Shown: positions 9,999 to 18,417 of the stretch, in pieces
How the letters are laid out: every line of letters begins with the position of its first letter
How positions within the stretch are numbered: the first letter of the stretch is position 1
Assembly: GCF_047303175.1 (NCBI RefSeq)
Contig: NZ_CP138945.1
Direction: 5' to 3' (one strand)
Origin: Prochlorococcus_E sp000760215
GTDB lineage: Bacteria > Cyanobacteriota > Cyanobacteriia > PCC-6307 > Cyanobiaceae
Length of the DNA stretch: 64,000 bases
Position numbers and translations under genes: made by a program
The notes under the pieces: generated by a model
What the model saw: only the letters and a program-made list of their open reading frames with translations
Database searches by the model: none
What the model was told of the DNA's origin: nothing

Positions 9999-11054
9999 AT
10001 GACTGACTCTCTTCCATTGTTGCTCCGTGCTGCTCGGGGTGAATCAGTAAGCAGACCTCCTGTGTGGATGATGCGTCAAGCAGGAAGGTACATGAAAGTC
10101 TATAGAGACCTAAGGGATAGGCACCCTAGCTTTAGGGAGAGATCGGAAAACCCTGATCTATCATATGAAATATCAATGCAACCTTTTCGTGAGTTCAAGC
10201 CAGATGGAGTAATACTCTTTTCAGACATCTTGACTCCACTTCCAGGAATGGGTATAGATTTCGACATCGTGGAAAGTAAAGGTCCAATAATTAACGACCC
10301 AATACGTAATAAAGACCAAATCAATTCATTGAAACCCCTTGAACCAGAAGTTAATCTTCCATTTGTAGGAGAGGTATTAGGAAGGTTGCGAGAAAGTGTT
10401 AAAAATCAAGCTGCTGTTCTAGGTTTCGTTGGCGCTCCATGGACCCTTGCTGCATATGTAGTTGAAGGAAAAAGCAGCAAAAACTATTCGATAATAAAAG
10501 CAATGGCATTTCAACAGCCAGAACTTTTACATGAATTATTAACTCATTTTGCAAAATCTATTGCCACTTATTTGAGATATCAAATTGACTCAGGAGCACA
10601 AGTTGTTCAAATGTTTGACTCTTGGGCTGGACAATTAAGCCCAATAGACTATGACACTTTTGCAGCTCCTTATCAAAAAATGGTTATAGAGCTTGTCAAG
10701 CAAACGCATCCTGATACACCAATGATCCTATATATTTCTGGTAGTGCTGGTGTTCTTGAAAGGATGGCGGCCACTGGAGTTGACATAATTTCTTTAGATT
10801 GGACTGTAGACATGGCAGATGGGTTATCTCGACTACCTACAAATATAGGCATACAAGGCAACGTAGATCCTGGTCTGCTTTTTGGATCCCCAGATATCAT
10901 TCGCAAAAGAATTGTTGATACAGTGTTGAAAGCAAAAGGACGCCGTCACATATTAAATCTCGGCCATGGGATACTTCCAGGTACCCCCGAAGAAAATGCA
11001 AGAGTATTCTTTGAAGCTGGGAAAAATGTAAATGAATTAATATCGAAGATTTGA
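9999..11054 (+). CDS. hemE: Uroporphyrinogen III decarboxylase
   Basis: HemE removes four acetate carboxyls from uroporphyrinogen III to give coproporphyrinogen III on the haem/chlorophyll branch. The 351-residue protein starts MTDSLPLLLRAARGE and carries the family signature PPVWMMRQAGRYM near residue 20. The catalytic-region Asp lies in ILFSDILTPL, and the C-terminal HILNLGHGILPGTPEENA is present. I chose ATG 9999 over an in-frame TTG at 9978 because homologues begin at this Met. The stop overlaps the next gene's start (TTGA). Confidence 0.96.
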   Translation: MTDSLPLLLRAARGESVSRPPVWMMRQAGRYMKVYRDLRDRHPSFRERSENPDLSYEISMQPFREFKPDGVILFSDILTPLPGMGIDFDIVESKGPIINDPIRNKDQINSLKPLEPEVNLPFVGEVLGRLRESVKNQAAVLGFVGAPWTLAAYVVEGKSSKNYSIIKAMAFQQPELLHELLTHFAKSIATYLRYQIDSGAQVVQMFDSWAGQLSPIDYDTFAAPYQKMVIELVKQTHPDTPMILYISGSAGVLERMAATGVDIISLDWTVDMADGLSRLPTNIGIQGNVDPGLLFGSPDIIRKRIVDTVLKAKGRRHILNLGHGILPGTPEENARVFFEAGKNVNELISKI

Positions 11055-12049
11055 AAGAAACTAAGATTCTAATTACTGGAGCAAGTGGTTGCGTAGGCCA
11101 ATATGTCTGTAATTGGCTTTTAAAAAATACACAAGCTGAATTACTTTTATGGCTAAGGGATCCAACTAAACTATCAGCTATAAATCCTAAGGACTCAAGA
11201 ATTAAGCTATTAATAGGAGATTTAAGAAATCCTGAGATTTTCTCGACTTATTTAGCTCAAGCAACACATGTTGTTCATACAGCAACCGCATGGGGAGATG
11301 TAAAAAGAGCAAATGAAGTAAATTTAATTGCCGTTAATAAACTTATCTCATATCTCAATCCAGATGTTCTTCAAAAATTTATCTATTTTTCGACAGCTAG
11401 TATATTAAACAAAAAACTTGAGCCACTAAATGAAGCAAGCAAATTTGGAACGGAGTATATACAAACTAAAGCAAGATGTCTAGAACAACTAGAAGAAAAC
11501 TACTTATCTAATAAAATAATTGCTGTTTTCCCAACCCTTGTATTTGGTGGCAAATTTGATAGCTCAGGAATATTCCCTGCCAGTTATTTAACTCAAGGTC
11601 TGAAAGAAGCCGTTAATTGGCTTTGGCTCGCAAAATGGTTTAAAGCCTATTCAAGATTTCATTTCATCCATGCTGAGGATATTGCATTTATATGTGGTCA
11701 ATTATTGAAAGATGAATCATTGCACTCATCAAATGAAAATGGGAAAAGCATTAAAAAATTTGTTCTTGGTCAACCCTATTTGTCAATAGATCAGGCAATT
11801 TACACATTATTAAAATGGAGAGGGCAAAAAAGAGTATTTTCGTTCCCTTTATGGGCATGGTTAATTGAATTATTGGTTGGTGTACTACCTCTTAAAATTA
11901 CAAGCTGGGATCGTTTCAGTATCAAACAACGGCATTTTATTCACGAACCAGTTACTAGTCCTGAGGACTTTGGTGGAAAAAGTTTTGCAAAGTCATTAGA
12001 TGAAATCCTTATGCATTCCGGATTACCAAAAGAAAAAAACCGATTTTAA
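11051..12049 (+). CDS. NAD(P)-dependent epimerase/dehydratase (extended SDR)
   Basis: This 332-residue Rossmann protein has the nucleotide-binding motif TGASGCVGQYV (residues 9-19), LIGDLRNPE in the adenine pocket region, and a catalytic YIQTK (Tyr-X3-Lys) near residue 136. This is the extended short-chain dehydrogenase family, which includes sugar epimerases, hydroxysteroid dehydrogenase-like enzymes and dihydroflavonol reductases. The substrate is unknown. The TTG start at 11051 overlaps the hemE stop by 4 bp, indicating translational coupling. No nearer ATG keeps the glycine-rich loop. petE starts 18 bp downstream. Confidence 0.85.
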   Translation: MKETKILITGASGCVGQYVCNWLLKNTQAELLLWLRDPTKLSAINPKDSRIKLLIGDLRNPEIFSTYLAQATHVVHTATAWGDVKRANEVNLIAVNKLISYLNPDVLQKFIYFSTASILNKKLEPLNEASKFGTEYIQTKARCLEQLEENYLSNKIIAVFPTLVFGGKFDSSGIFPASYLTQGLKEAVNWLWLAKWFKAYSRFHFIHAEDIAFICGQLLKDESLHSSNENGKSIKKFVLGQPYLSIDQAIYTLLKWRGQKRVFSFPLWAWLIELLVGVLPLKITSWDRFSIKQRHFIHEPVTSPEDFGGKSFAKSLDEILMHSGLPKEKNRF

Positions 12050-12067
12050 GGTAATATAGTTATAGAG

Positions 12068-12439
12068 ATGAAAAACCACATGTTTTCAATGATTCGATCG
12101 TTAATTGCAGCAAGCTTCGCTTTCCTTTTAGCACTTGTGTTTGGAGTAAGTTCAGTTCAAGCTAAAACAGTCGAAGTTAAGCTTGGAACAGATGCAGGAA
12201 TGCTTGCTTTCGAACCCAGTTCAGTGACTATATCCACTGGTGATTCAGTCAAGTTTATAAACAATAAGCTTGCTCCTCACAATGCAGTATTTGAAGGTCA
12301 TGAAGAATTAAGTCATCCTGACCTTGCTTTTGCGCCTGGTGAATCATGGGAAGAGACATTCTCAACAGCAGGTACCTACAACTATTATTGCGAGCCACAT
12401 AGAGGCGCCGGAATGGTAGGCAAGGTTGTTGTTAATTAA
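12068..12439 (+). CDS. petE: Plastocyanin precursor
   Basis: Plastocyanin is the thylakoid-lumen copper protein that carries electrons from cytochrome b6f to photosystem I. The 123-residue precursor has a signal peptide (about residues 1-32, ending VQA) and a mature type-1 copper domain. All four ligands are present: His71 (in LAPHNAVF), Cys108 and His111 (YCEPH), and Met116. The length is normal. ATG 12068 and ATG 12080 are both possible starts; both leave a functional signal. A strong intrinsic terminator follows at 12464. Confidence 0.97.
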   Translation: MKNHMFSMIRSLIAASFAFLLALVFGVSSVQAKTVEVKLGTDAGMLAFEPSSVTISTGDSVKFINNKLAPHNAVFEGHEELSHPDLAFAPGESWEETFSTAGTYNYYCEPHRGAGMVGKVVVN

Positions 12440-12463
12440 TTAATTTCAAATACCATAAAGAAG

Positions 12464-12492
12464 CTGGTTAATTTCTATTAACCAGTTTTTTT
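12464..12492 (+). terminator. Intrinsic terminator of petE
   Basis: A perfect 9-bp stem CTGGTTAAT / ATTAACCAG (12464-12472 and 12477-12485) with a TTCT loop is followed directly by seven T. It sits 25 bp after the petE stop codon. It is the clearest rho-independent terminator in the window. Confidence 0.9.
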
Positions 12493-12583
12493 ATGCAAAA
12501 TCAACGTAATGACTTTTCAACCAATAAATTCTTGAATAACAGCATTTAAGTCTGAAAGGCAATTGTTTATATATTCGTAAAGA

Positions 12584-12626
12584 AAACCGAACTAATAGAA
12601 GTTTTCCGATCAATACGTATCGGTTT
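12584..12626 (+). promoter_or_regulatory. Candidate shared-arm leader structure upstream of clpB
   Basis: AAACCGA (12584-12590) can pair with TCGGTTT (12620-12626). The same 3' arm can instead form a short local hairpin: CCGAT (12606-12610) with ATCGG (12619-12623). The two pairings are mutually exclusive. The element lies about 60 bp upstream of the clpB start. Whether it is transcribed is not known. Confidence 0.3.
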
Positions 12627-12684
12627 ACCCAATATATAAATTCTATCAAACGAAGATAATCAGATTAAACATGTATTTTATATT

Positions 12685-15276
12685 ATGATTGAAATAAAAA
12701 CAGAGAATTTTACAGATTCAGCTTGGGCTTGTATAGTTTCTGCCCAAGATAAAGCTATAGGATCCTTTCATCAATATATTGAGACTGAGCATCTATTATC
12801 AGCAATACTTTCAACAAGTGAGCTCGCCAGTAAAATTATAGGGATAACTTCTACAAAGAAATTAATTGAAGCAATAAGTGATTTTATAAAGTCCCAACCA
12901 AGGATGAAAGATAAGCCTAAGGAGTTATTTATTGGGAAAGCACTTCAAAAAACAATGAATATTGCTAACGAAATAAAAGTATCCTTCAAAGATGATTTCA
13001 TATCAATAGAGCATCTAGTACTTTCTCTATTAAAAGATGATAGATGTTGCAAAAACATGTTCGCTAATGAAAAAATAGATGAAAATCATTTAGTAGAAAA
13101 AATTCATGAGATCAGGGGAGAACATAAAGTGACTACAAAAAACCCTGAAAACAATTATGAATCCCTTAAAAAGTATGGACGAGATTTAACAAAGGAAGCA
13201 AGAGAAGGATCACTAGATCCTGTAATAGGAAGAGATGAGGAGATTCGTCGCACAATACAAATACTAAGCAGAAGAACAAAAAACAATCCTGTACTTATAG
13301 GAGAACCTGGGGTTGGCAAAACTGCAATAGTTGAAGGGTTAGCGCAAAGAATAATAAACAAAGACATCCCATCTGCCTTGCAAAATCGTCAAATCATCTC
13401 CCTTGACATGGGTTCACTTATTGCAGGAGCAAAATACAGAGGGGAATTTGAAGAGAGATTAAAAGCCGTTTTAAAAGAGGTAACTTCATCTCAAGGACAA
13501 ATTATTTTGTTTATCGATGAAATTCATACAGTTGTAGGAGCTGGTGCAACTGGGGGTTCTATGGATGCCAGCAATCTTCTAAAGCCAATGCTTGCAAGAG
13601 GAGAACTTAGATGCATAGGAGCAACAACAATCTCAGAGCATCGTGAACACATTGAAAAAGACGCAGCTTTAGAAAGACGCTTCCAACAAGTACTTATAAA
13701 TGAACCTTCAATTGAAGACACAATTTCTATACTTAGAGGCCTTAAAGAAAGGTATGAAGTTCATCATGGAGTAAGAATCTCAGACAATGCTCTTGTTGCA
13801 GCTGCAGTTTTGAGTAATAGGTATATATCAGAAAGATTTCTACCTGACAAAGCTATTGATCTGATAGACGAATCTGCCTCAAAATTAAAAATGGAGATTA
13901 CTTCTAAACCAGAAGAAGTTGATGAGATAGATAGAAAAATAATTCAATTACAAATGGAAAAGCTCTCTCTAAATAGAGAATATGATTCGACAAGTAAAAA
14001 CAAACTTATTGAGATAGAGGAAGATTTAGAGGGCTTAATCAAAGCACAGGATTCTTTAACGAAGCAATGGCAAAAAGAGAAGGCCTCTATAAAGGCCCTT
14101 TCAGAAATTAAGGAGGAAATAGAGAGAGTTCAACTTCAAATAGATAAAGCAAAAAGGAATTACGATTTAAATTGTGCAGCAGAACTTGAGTATGGGAAAT
14201 TAAGTTCCCTACAAAAGAAATTAAATCAAACAGAAACTAATTTACTTGCTGATGATAATAATAGAGGGAGGAAATCTCTACTCAGGGAAGAAGTAACAGA
14301 AAACGATATAGCTGAGGTTATAGCAAAATGGACTTCAATCCCTGTTACAAAACTCACCACTTCTGAATCACTAAAACTATTAAATCTTGAAGAGACTTTG
14401 AATCTAACTGTCATAGGACAAGAGGAAGCTGTAAGAGTAACTTCAAACGCAATTCATCGCTCAAGAACAGGTGTTGGAGATCCTGAAAAACCAATAGCAA
14501 GTTTCTTATTTCTTGGGCCCACAGGCGTAGGAAAAACACAATTATCTAAATCATTGGCTTTTGAATTGTTTGATAGCAAAAAAGCAATAATTCGAATTGA
14601 CATGTCTGAATATATGGAAAAGCATTCAGTAAGTAGACTAATTGGAGCTCCTCCTGGATATATTGGTTACGAATCAGGAGGTCAATTATCTGAAGCTGTT
14701 AGAAAAAACCCTTATTCAGTAATCTTATTTGATGAAATTGAAAAAGCACATGGAGATGTTTTAAATATACTTCTACAAATTCTAGATGAAGGGAGGGTTA
14801 CTGATAACCAAGGCAAAGTAATAAATTTTAGAAATACAATAATTATCCTTACAAGCAATATTGGAAGTCAAGAAATATTAGAAATGCAAGAAAACAAAAA
14901 ACAATCAATTGAACTAGAAAGAGCAATAAGATCAAGATTGAAAAAGTCATTTAAACCTGAGTTTCTGAACCGATTAGACGAGCAAATTATATTTAAAAGT
15001 CTAAACAGAGAAGATCTATTTAAGATTGTGGAATTACAGTTAAAAAGAATAGTCAAAAGATTAAGTAAGCTTGACTTGAATTTAACCTTCTCAGAGGAAT
15101 CTGTATATTGGATTAGCAAAAAAGGCTATGATAATATTTACGGAGCAAGGCCTGTTAAACGTGTTATTCAAACAGAAGTAGAAAATCGTCTGGCTAAAAT
15201 ACTACTTAGAAACAAAGCTATAGCTAATAATACAATTAGAATAGATGTAATAAATAATAAGCTAACTCTTATATAA
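12685..15276 (+). CDS. clpB: ClpB-type disaggregase (AAA+ chaperone)
   Basis: This 863-residue Hsp104/ClpB protein works with DnaK to pull proteins out of aggregates. It has an N-terminal Clp repeat domain (residues 1-150) and a first AAA module with GEPGVGKTA near 207 and ERRFQQV. The coiled-coil middle domain is at about 405-525, the ClpB hallmark that ClpC lacks. The second AAA module has GPTGVGKTQ near 611, MSEYMEKHSVSRLIG and the C-terminal YGARPVKRVIQ. It has no ClpP-binding loop motif that I can see. The N-domain is rather divergent, so this may be the ClpB2-type paralogue. It converges on the regulator gene with a 24-bp gap. Confidence 0.92.
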   Translation: MIEIKTENFTDSAWACIVSAQDKAIGSFHQYIETEHLLSAILSTSELASKIIGITSTKKLIEAISDFIKSQPRMKDKPKELFIGKALQKTMNIANEIKVSFKDDFISIEHLVLSLLKDDRCCKNMFANEKIDENHLVEKIHEIRGEHKVTTKNPENNYESLKKYGRDLTKEAREGSLDPVIGRDEEIRRTIQILSRRTKNNPVLIGEPGVGKTAIVEGLAQRIINKDIPSALQNRQIISLDMGSLIAGAKYRGEFEERLKAVLKEVTSSQGQIILFIDEIHTVVGAGATGGSMDASNLLKPMLARGELRCIGATTISEHREHIEKDAALERRFQQVLINEPSIEDTISILRGLKERYEVHHGVRISDNALVAAAVLSNRYISERFLPDKAIDLIDESASKLKMEITSKPEEVDEIDRKIIQLQMEKLSLNREYDSTSKNKLIEIEEDLEGLIKAQDSLTKQWQKEKASIKALSEIKEEIERVQLQIDKAKRNYDLNCAAELEYGKLSSLQKKLNQTETNLLADDNNRGRKSLLREEVTENDIAEVIAKWTSIPVTKLTTSESLKLLNLEETLNLTVIGQEEAVRVTSNAIHRSRTGVGDPEKPIASFLFLGPTGVGKTQLSKSLAFELFDSKKAIIRIDMSEYMEKHSVSRLIGAPPGYIGYESGGQLSEAVRKNPYSVILFDEIEKAHGDVLNILLQILDEGRVTDNQGKVINFRNTIIILTSNIGSQEILEMQENKKQSIELERAIRSRLKKSFKPEFLNRLDEQIIFKSLNREDLFKIVELQLKRIVKRLSKLDLNLTFSEESVYWISKKGYDNIYGARPVKRVIQTEVENRLAKILLRNKAIANNTIRIDVINNKLTLI

Positions 15277-15300
15277 AAACTAATTTTTATATCGTAGCTC

Positions 15301-16062
15301 TTAAGAAGGCAAGATATCTAGACTGAATCTATAGCCCTGTTGACGAACTGTTGTTATACCTCCACCATCACCAAGACCAGCTTGTTCTAGTTTTCTTCTT
15401 AATGTAAGCACTTGAGTATCCACTGACCTTGGTCCCCCACTAAATGGTGGCCAAGCCATTCTCAAAAGTTCATGTCTGCTACGAACCATTCCTGGGGGCA
15501 TGAGCAAAGCACATAGAAGTGCGAATTCCCTAGGGCTAAGCTCAACGGGCTTTTCTCTTAATGTCACTTGTCTAAGCAACAAATGAACCTCTAAGGGGCC
15601 AACTGTTACTCGTTCTTGAAGACCTATACGTCCTCTCTTTAATAGAGTTCTACAGCGTGCAGCCAACTCTTCAAGGCCAAATGGCTTCCTCATAACATCA
15701 TCAGCACCATCATCCAAAAGGCCAACCAATGTTTCTACTCCTGTCCTGGCTGTAAGTACCATTACTGGGCAGCCTAATTGTTGACCTAAATTTAAAGCAG
15801 AACTTTTTTCTAGCAATTCTGCACTTACTAAAAGATCAGGAGATTGATCTCTACATAAATCAATAGCTTCAACAACTGAACCTACCGCCGCGGCTAGATG
15901 TCCATCTTGTCTAAGTCTCTGAACAAGAACTGTCCTTAGTGTGGGATGAGGTTCTACTACAAGAATTCGTGAAGGGCTCTGTGCAGTTGGCTGGAGGGGA
16001 TTAGCAGCTAATGAGGGCTGCGCACTTTGCTCATCAGAAAGTAGATCTGGAGTTAATGTCAC
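15301..16062 (-). CDS. OmpR-family response regulator with atypical receiver
   Basis: This is a 253-residue DNA-binding regulator. After a Gln/Pro/Ala-rich leader (1-30) comes a receiver fold (31-140) and a winged-helix DNA-binding domain (about 150-250, with LSPREFALLCAL, SVDTQVLTLRRKLE and VRQQGYRF). The receiver lacks its key residues. The position of the phospho-acceptor Asp reads Ala81 in PDLLVSAELL. The acidic pocket reads VVEPHP instead of VVDDDP. The conserved Lys in MRKPF (126) is kept. It should therefore not signal by ordinary Asp phosphorylation. It is not RpaA, RpaB or PhoB as I know them. It is divergent from the small gene at 16137. Confidence 0.88.
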   Translation of the reverse strand: MTLTPDLLSDEQSAQPSLAANPLQPTAQSPSRILVVEPHPTLRTVLVQRLRQDGHLAAAVGSVVEAIDLCRDQSPDLLVSAELLEKSSALNLGQQLGCPVMVLTARTGVETLVGLLDDGADDVMRKPFGLEELAARCRTLLKRGRIGLQERVTVGPLEVHLLLRQVTLREKPVELSPREFALLCALLMPPGMVRSRHELLRMAWPPFSGGPRSVDTQVLTLRRKLEQAGLGDGGGITTVRQQGYRFSLDILPS

Positions 16063-16136
16063 AGGCCAAAATGAATTTGAATTAAGATAACGAATTAAGC
16101 GTCCAACTGTAAGAAATACCTAAATATCATCGCAAA

Positions 16137-16409
16137 ATGACATTACAAGAATTTCAGGACCCTGCATCTATAAGACATTTTCAGTCAATATGTGATGCAT
16201 GTCAGGAACTTATTAACAGTTTTCATACACCTACAGAATTGAAATTCTATACGGATGGGTACTTACACGCCTTAAGAAAAGCAAGAAGTATTCCCCTGAA
16301 AGACCAAGAAACACTAGAAAAGCTTGTGGAGAGATGGGTTCTTGATCCCTCAAGCTTCATAGGGCCAGATGGTGATATGAATAACCTCTATCACCCAAAA
16401 CAGAAGTGA
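16137..16409 (+). CDS. Small conserved cyanobacterial protein (DUF6761-like)
   Basis: This 90-residue soluble protein has the pattern IRHFQSICDACQEL, FYTDGYLHALRKA and ERWVLDPSSF. From memory this matches a short helical cyanobacterial family (DUF6761); I could not check it. No catalytic residues, signal peptide or membrane segment are visible. It is transcribed away from the atypical regulator across 74 bp and converges on the glutaredoxin gene with a 5-bp gap. Function unknown. Confidence 0.7.
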   Translation: MTLQEFQDPASIRHFQSICDACQELINSFHTPTELKFYTDGYLHALRKARSIPLKDQETLEKLVERWVLDPSSFIGPDGDMNNLYHPKQK

Positions 16410-16414
16410 TTTAC

Positions 16415-16747
16415 TTAAGAAGCTAGAGCAATTTCAATCTTTTCTCTTAACTCTCCAGAGTTATACATTTCAATCAAAATATCAGATCCTCCTAAAAACT
16501 CCCCCTTCAAATAGACCTGAGGGATAGTTGGCCAATTTGAATATTCTTTTATTCCTTGTCTGATTTCACTATCAGAAAGAACATCAAAAGTTTCAAATTG
16601 AATGCCAAGCGAAGTTAAAATCTGTACTACATTATTTGAGAAGCCACATTGAGGCATCAATTTATTACCCTTCATAAATACCATTACTGGATTTGAATTG
16701 ATTAATTCTTCAATTCTTGAAGGTGTGTCCATATTCATGAAAATCAT
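16415..16747 (-). CDS. grxD: Monothiol glutaredoxin (Grx4 type)
   Basis: This 110-residue protein has the monothiol active site CGFS (Cys34), the glutathione-binding WPTIPQVY and the GGSDI loop. This class binds a [2Fe-2S] cluster with glutathione and hands it on, often in complex with BolA. Its ATG overlaps the bolA stop (ATGA), so the pair is translationally coupled. In-frame ATGs at codons 4 and 6 are alternative starts. Confidence 0.93.
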   Translation of the reverse strand: MIFMNMDTPSRIEELINSNPVMVFMKGNKLMPQCGFSNNVVQILTSLGIQFETFDVLSDSEIRQGIKEYSNWPTIPQVYLKGEFLGGSDILIEMYNSGELREKIEIALAS

Positions 16748-16977
16748 CCAGGTGTAGAGGTTTTCAAAGCCAATGCATGAATGGCTTCACTGGCAAGCTC
16801 TTTTTGAAGAGCTTTATAGATCATTTGATGTTGCTGGACTCTAGATAATCCTACAAAAGCCGATGAAACAACATCAACTTGCAAATGATCTCCACCCCCA
16901 CTTATATCCTCTACTCTAACTTGAGCATCTGGGATAGAGTCTTGGATAGAAGAAACTAATTCGTCAGGGTCAACCAT
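16744..16977 (-). CDS. bolA: BolA-family protein
   Basis: This 77-residue BolA/YrbA-type protein includes GGGDHLQVDVVSSAFVGLSR and the signature QHQMIYKALQ, ending HALALKT. BolA proteins partner monothiol glutaredoxins in iron-sulfur cluster trafficking and iron sensing. The immediate coupling to the glutaredoxin gene supports that role. I chose the start at 16977 (MVDPDEL) rather than the longer frame from 17013: homologues begin here, and an AGGAGG lies about 12 nt upstream. Confidence 0.9.
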   Translation of the reverse strand: MVDPDELVSSIQDSIPDAQVRVEDISGGGDHLQVDVVSSAFVGLSRVQQHQMIYKALQKELASEAIHALALKTSTPG

Positions 16978-17026
16978 AAAAAAATCATACCTCCTAATAA
17001 AAATTAAAATCAACTATTAATTAAAA

Positions 17027-17554
17027 TCATCTTTTTGATCGACGAAAAGGAGTGTCAACAAATCCCAATTCGAAAAGAGCTTTATAAGCCTGCTGCCCTT
17101 CTGTACTAATTGGATTAGAGACACTGCTAACAACCTCAACCAACAAAGGGACTGCTAATGCTGGTTGATTAGTTTTTCTAAAAAGAGTTGCCAGTTTTAG
17201 ATTGGCCTTTGCTTTTAATAAAAGGACCTTTCGACTATTAGAGTCCATTTCCCTAGGTATACGAGCATCAAAACCTTTAAAAGAACCACTTAAAGCACCA
17301 TAAAAACCTAGCAACAAATCCCCCATTTCTCTTGCCTTGTCATACTTTTTTCTGGCCCGATCAAAGTCTTTTTTTAAAAAATAAGCATCTCCATCACTAA
17401 TAATTTTCTCAATTGCAGTAACAGACAATCCAATTTCTTCTTTTGCTAAAACCCTATATTGATCTGAAGAAGGTTCTTTTGCAAAAGCTGGAGTGTTTAT
17501 AAAAAAGCATCCTGCACTAAGAGCAAAAACAGTAAAAGGGATGCGCCAACTCAT
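17027..17554 (-). CDS. Secreted TPR-like protein, unknown
   Basis: This 175-residue protein has a signal peptide ending near TPAFA-KEP (residue 25-26). Two helical pairs resembling TPR repeats follow: AYFLKKDFDRARKKYDKAREMGD, shown here only as the pattern around residues 55-78, and a later ANLKLATLFRKTNQPALAVP. I chose ATG 17554 over 17608. The shorter start begins just before the signal peptide and removes a 17-bp overlap with plsC. The gene lies between plsC and bolA in what looks like one transcription unit. Function unknown. Confidence 0.7.
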   Translation of the reverse strand: MSWRIPFTVFALSAGCFFINTPAFAKEPSSDQYRVLAKEEIGLSVTAIEKIISDGDAYFLKKDFDRARKKYDKAREMGDLLLGFYGALSGSFKGFDARIPREMDSNSRKVLLLKAKANLKLATLFRKTNQPALAVPLLVEVVSSVSNPISTEGQQAYKALFELGFVDTPFRRSKR

Positions 17555-17591
17555 CGTAATAAAAACAAATTTACTTAAGACTTTATATGGA

Positions 17592-18275
17592 TTAGGAAAA
17601 TCGGCCAACTGCTAAAAGGGCTTCTTTCTCAGCTCTATACATTTTTTCTGAAAGTTCTAAATCAAATTGTTTAGAGGCTTGCTTACCACTTTCAGATATT
17701 TTTATAGGTTTTCCAAAGCAAATAGCAGCTCTTCCTAGAAACCTTGGATTAAGATCGCTATAACCAAGACCAACTGGTACCACTTGAACATTAACACCAT
17801 TTCTATGAGCAAGTTGAGATAACCTAATTAAACCTTTTTCAATTTTTATAGACTTTCTATTTAAGTTGATTTGCCCTTCTGGGAAAACAACTAACTGTTT
17901 TCCTGCAACTAATAAATCGACAGAATACCTAAGTGAAAGCAATGAAGGTTTAAGTTTATCCACAGGAAAACAGCCTAGTCGATTTAAAAACCAACCTTGA
18001 AGACCTTGCATTTCTGACAACGTAACCATAAAACGACAATCTCGTTTTGTTACTCTGCGGCCAGCCGCCATGGTAAGCATAAGAGCATCCCAACGTGAAC
18101 GATGAGTAGGTGCAAGTACAACTGGACCAACAGAAGGTAAGTTTTCCTTTCCTAGTACAATCCTTTCTTTAAAATAGTTGTTTAAAACTATGTCCTGTGT
18201 AACTATCATCGCAAGTTTTCCCAAAAAGGGATTTACACCTCTACATAAATCTGCTTCTCGTTTAACAAGCGCCAA
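17592..18275 (-). CDS. plsC: 1-acyl-sn-glycerol-3-phosphate acyltransferase (PlsC type)
   Basis: The enzyme transfers an acyl group to lysophosphatidic acid to form phosphatidic acid at the membrane. The 227-residue protein has the HX4D motif THRSRWD (near residue 58), the substrate-binding FPEGQIN (near 136) and VVPVGLGY. The length is normal for cyanobacterial PlsC. It leads a minus-strand run (plsC, TPR protein, bolA, grxD) and is divergent from pdxJ. Confidence 0.9.
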   Translation of the reverse strand: MALVKREADLCRGVNPFLGKLAMIVTQDIVLNNYFKERIVLGKENLPSVGPVVLAPTHRSRWDALMLTMAAGRRVTKRDCRFMVTLSEMQGLQGWFLNRLGCFPVDKLKPSLLSLRYSVDLLVAGKQLVVFPEGQINLNRKSIKIEKGLIRLSQLAHRNGVNVQVVPVGLGYSDLNPRFLGRAAICFGKPIKISESGKQASKQFDLELSEKMYRAEKEALLAVGRFS

Positions 18276-18417
18276 GGAAAAGTGAACTATTTAAAAATTT
18301 AATAAGAACTTAGCCTTCAAAAGTATCTTTTTTCTTAGTGCATTGGGCAGTTAAGTCAGCGGCTAATAGCTTTGGAACCCGTATCGCAATAAAATTACTA
18401 GTAAATAGCTCTTCTAA

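Noticed and set aside
12494..12550. 18-codon frame after the petE terminator
   Set aside because: It is too short, has no hydrophobic or conserved pattern, and sits in a likely leader region.
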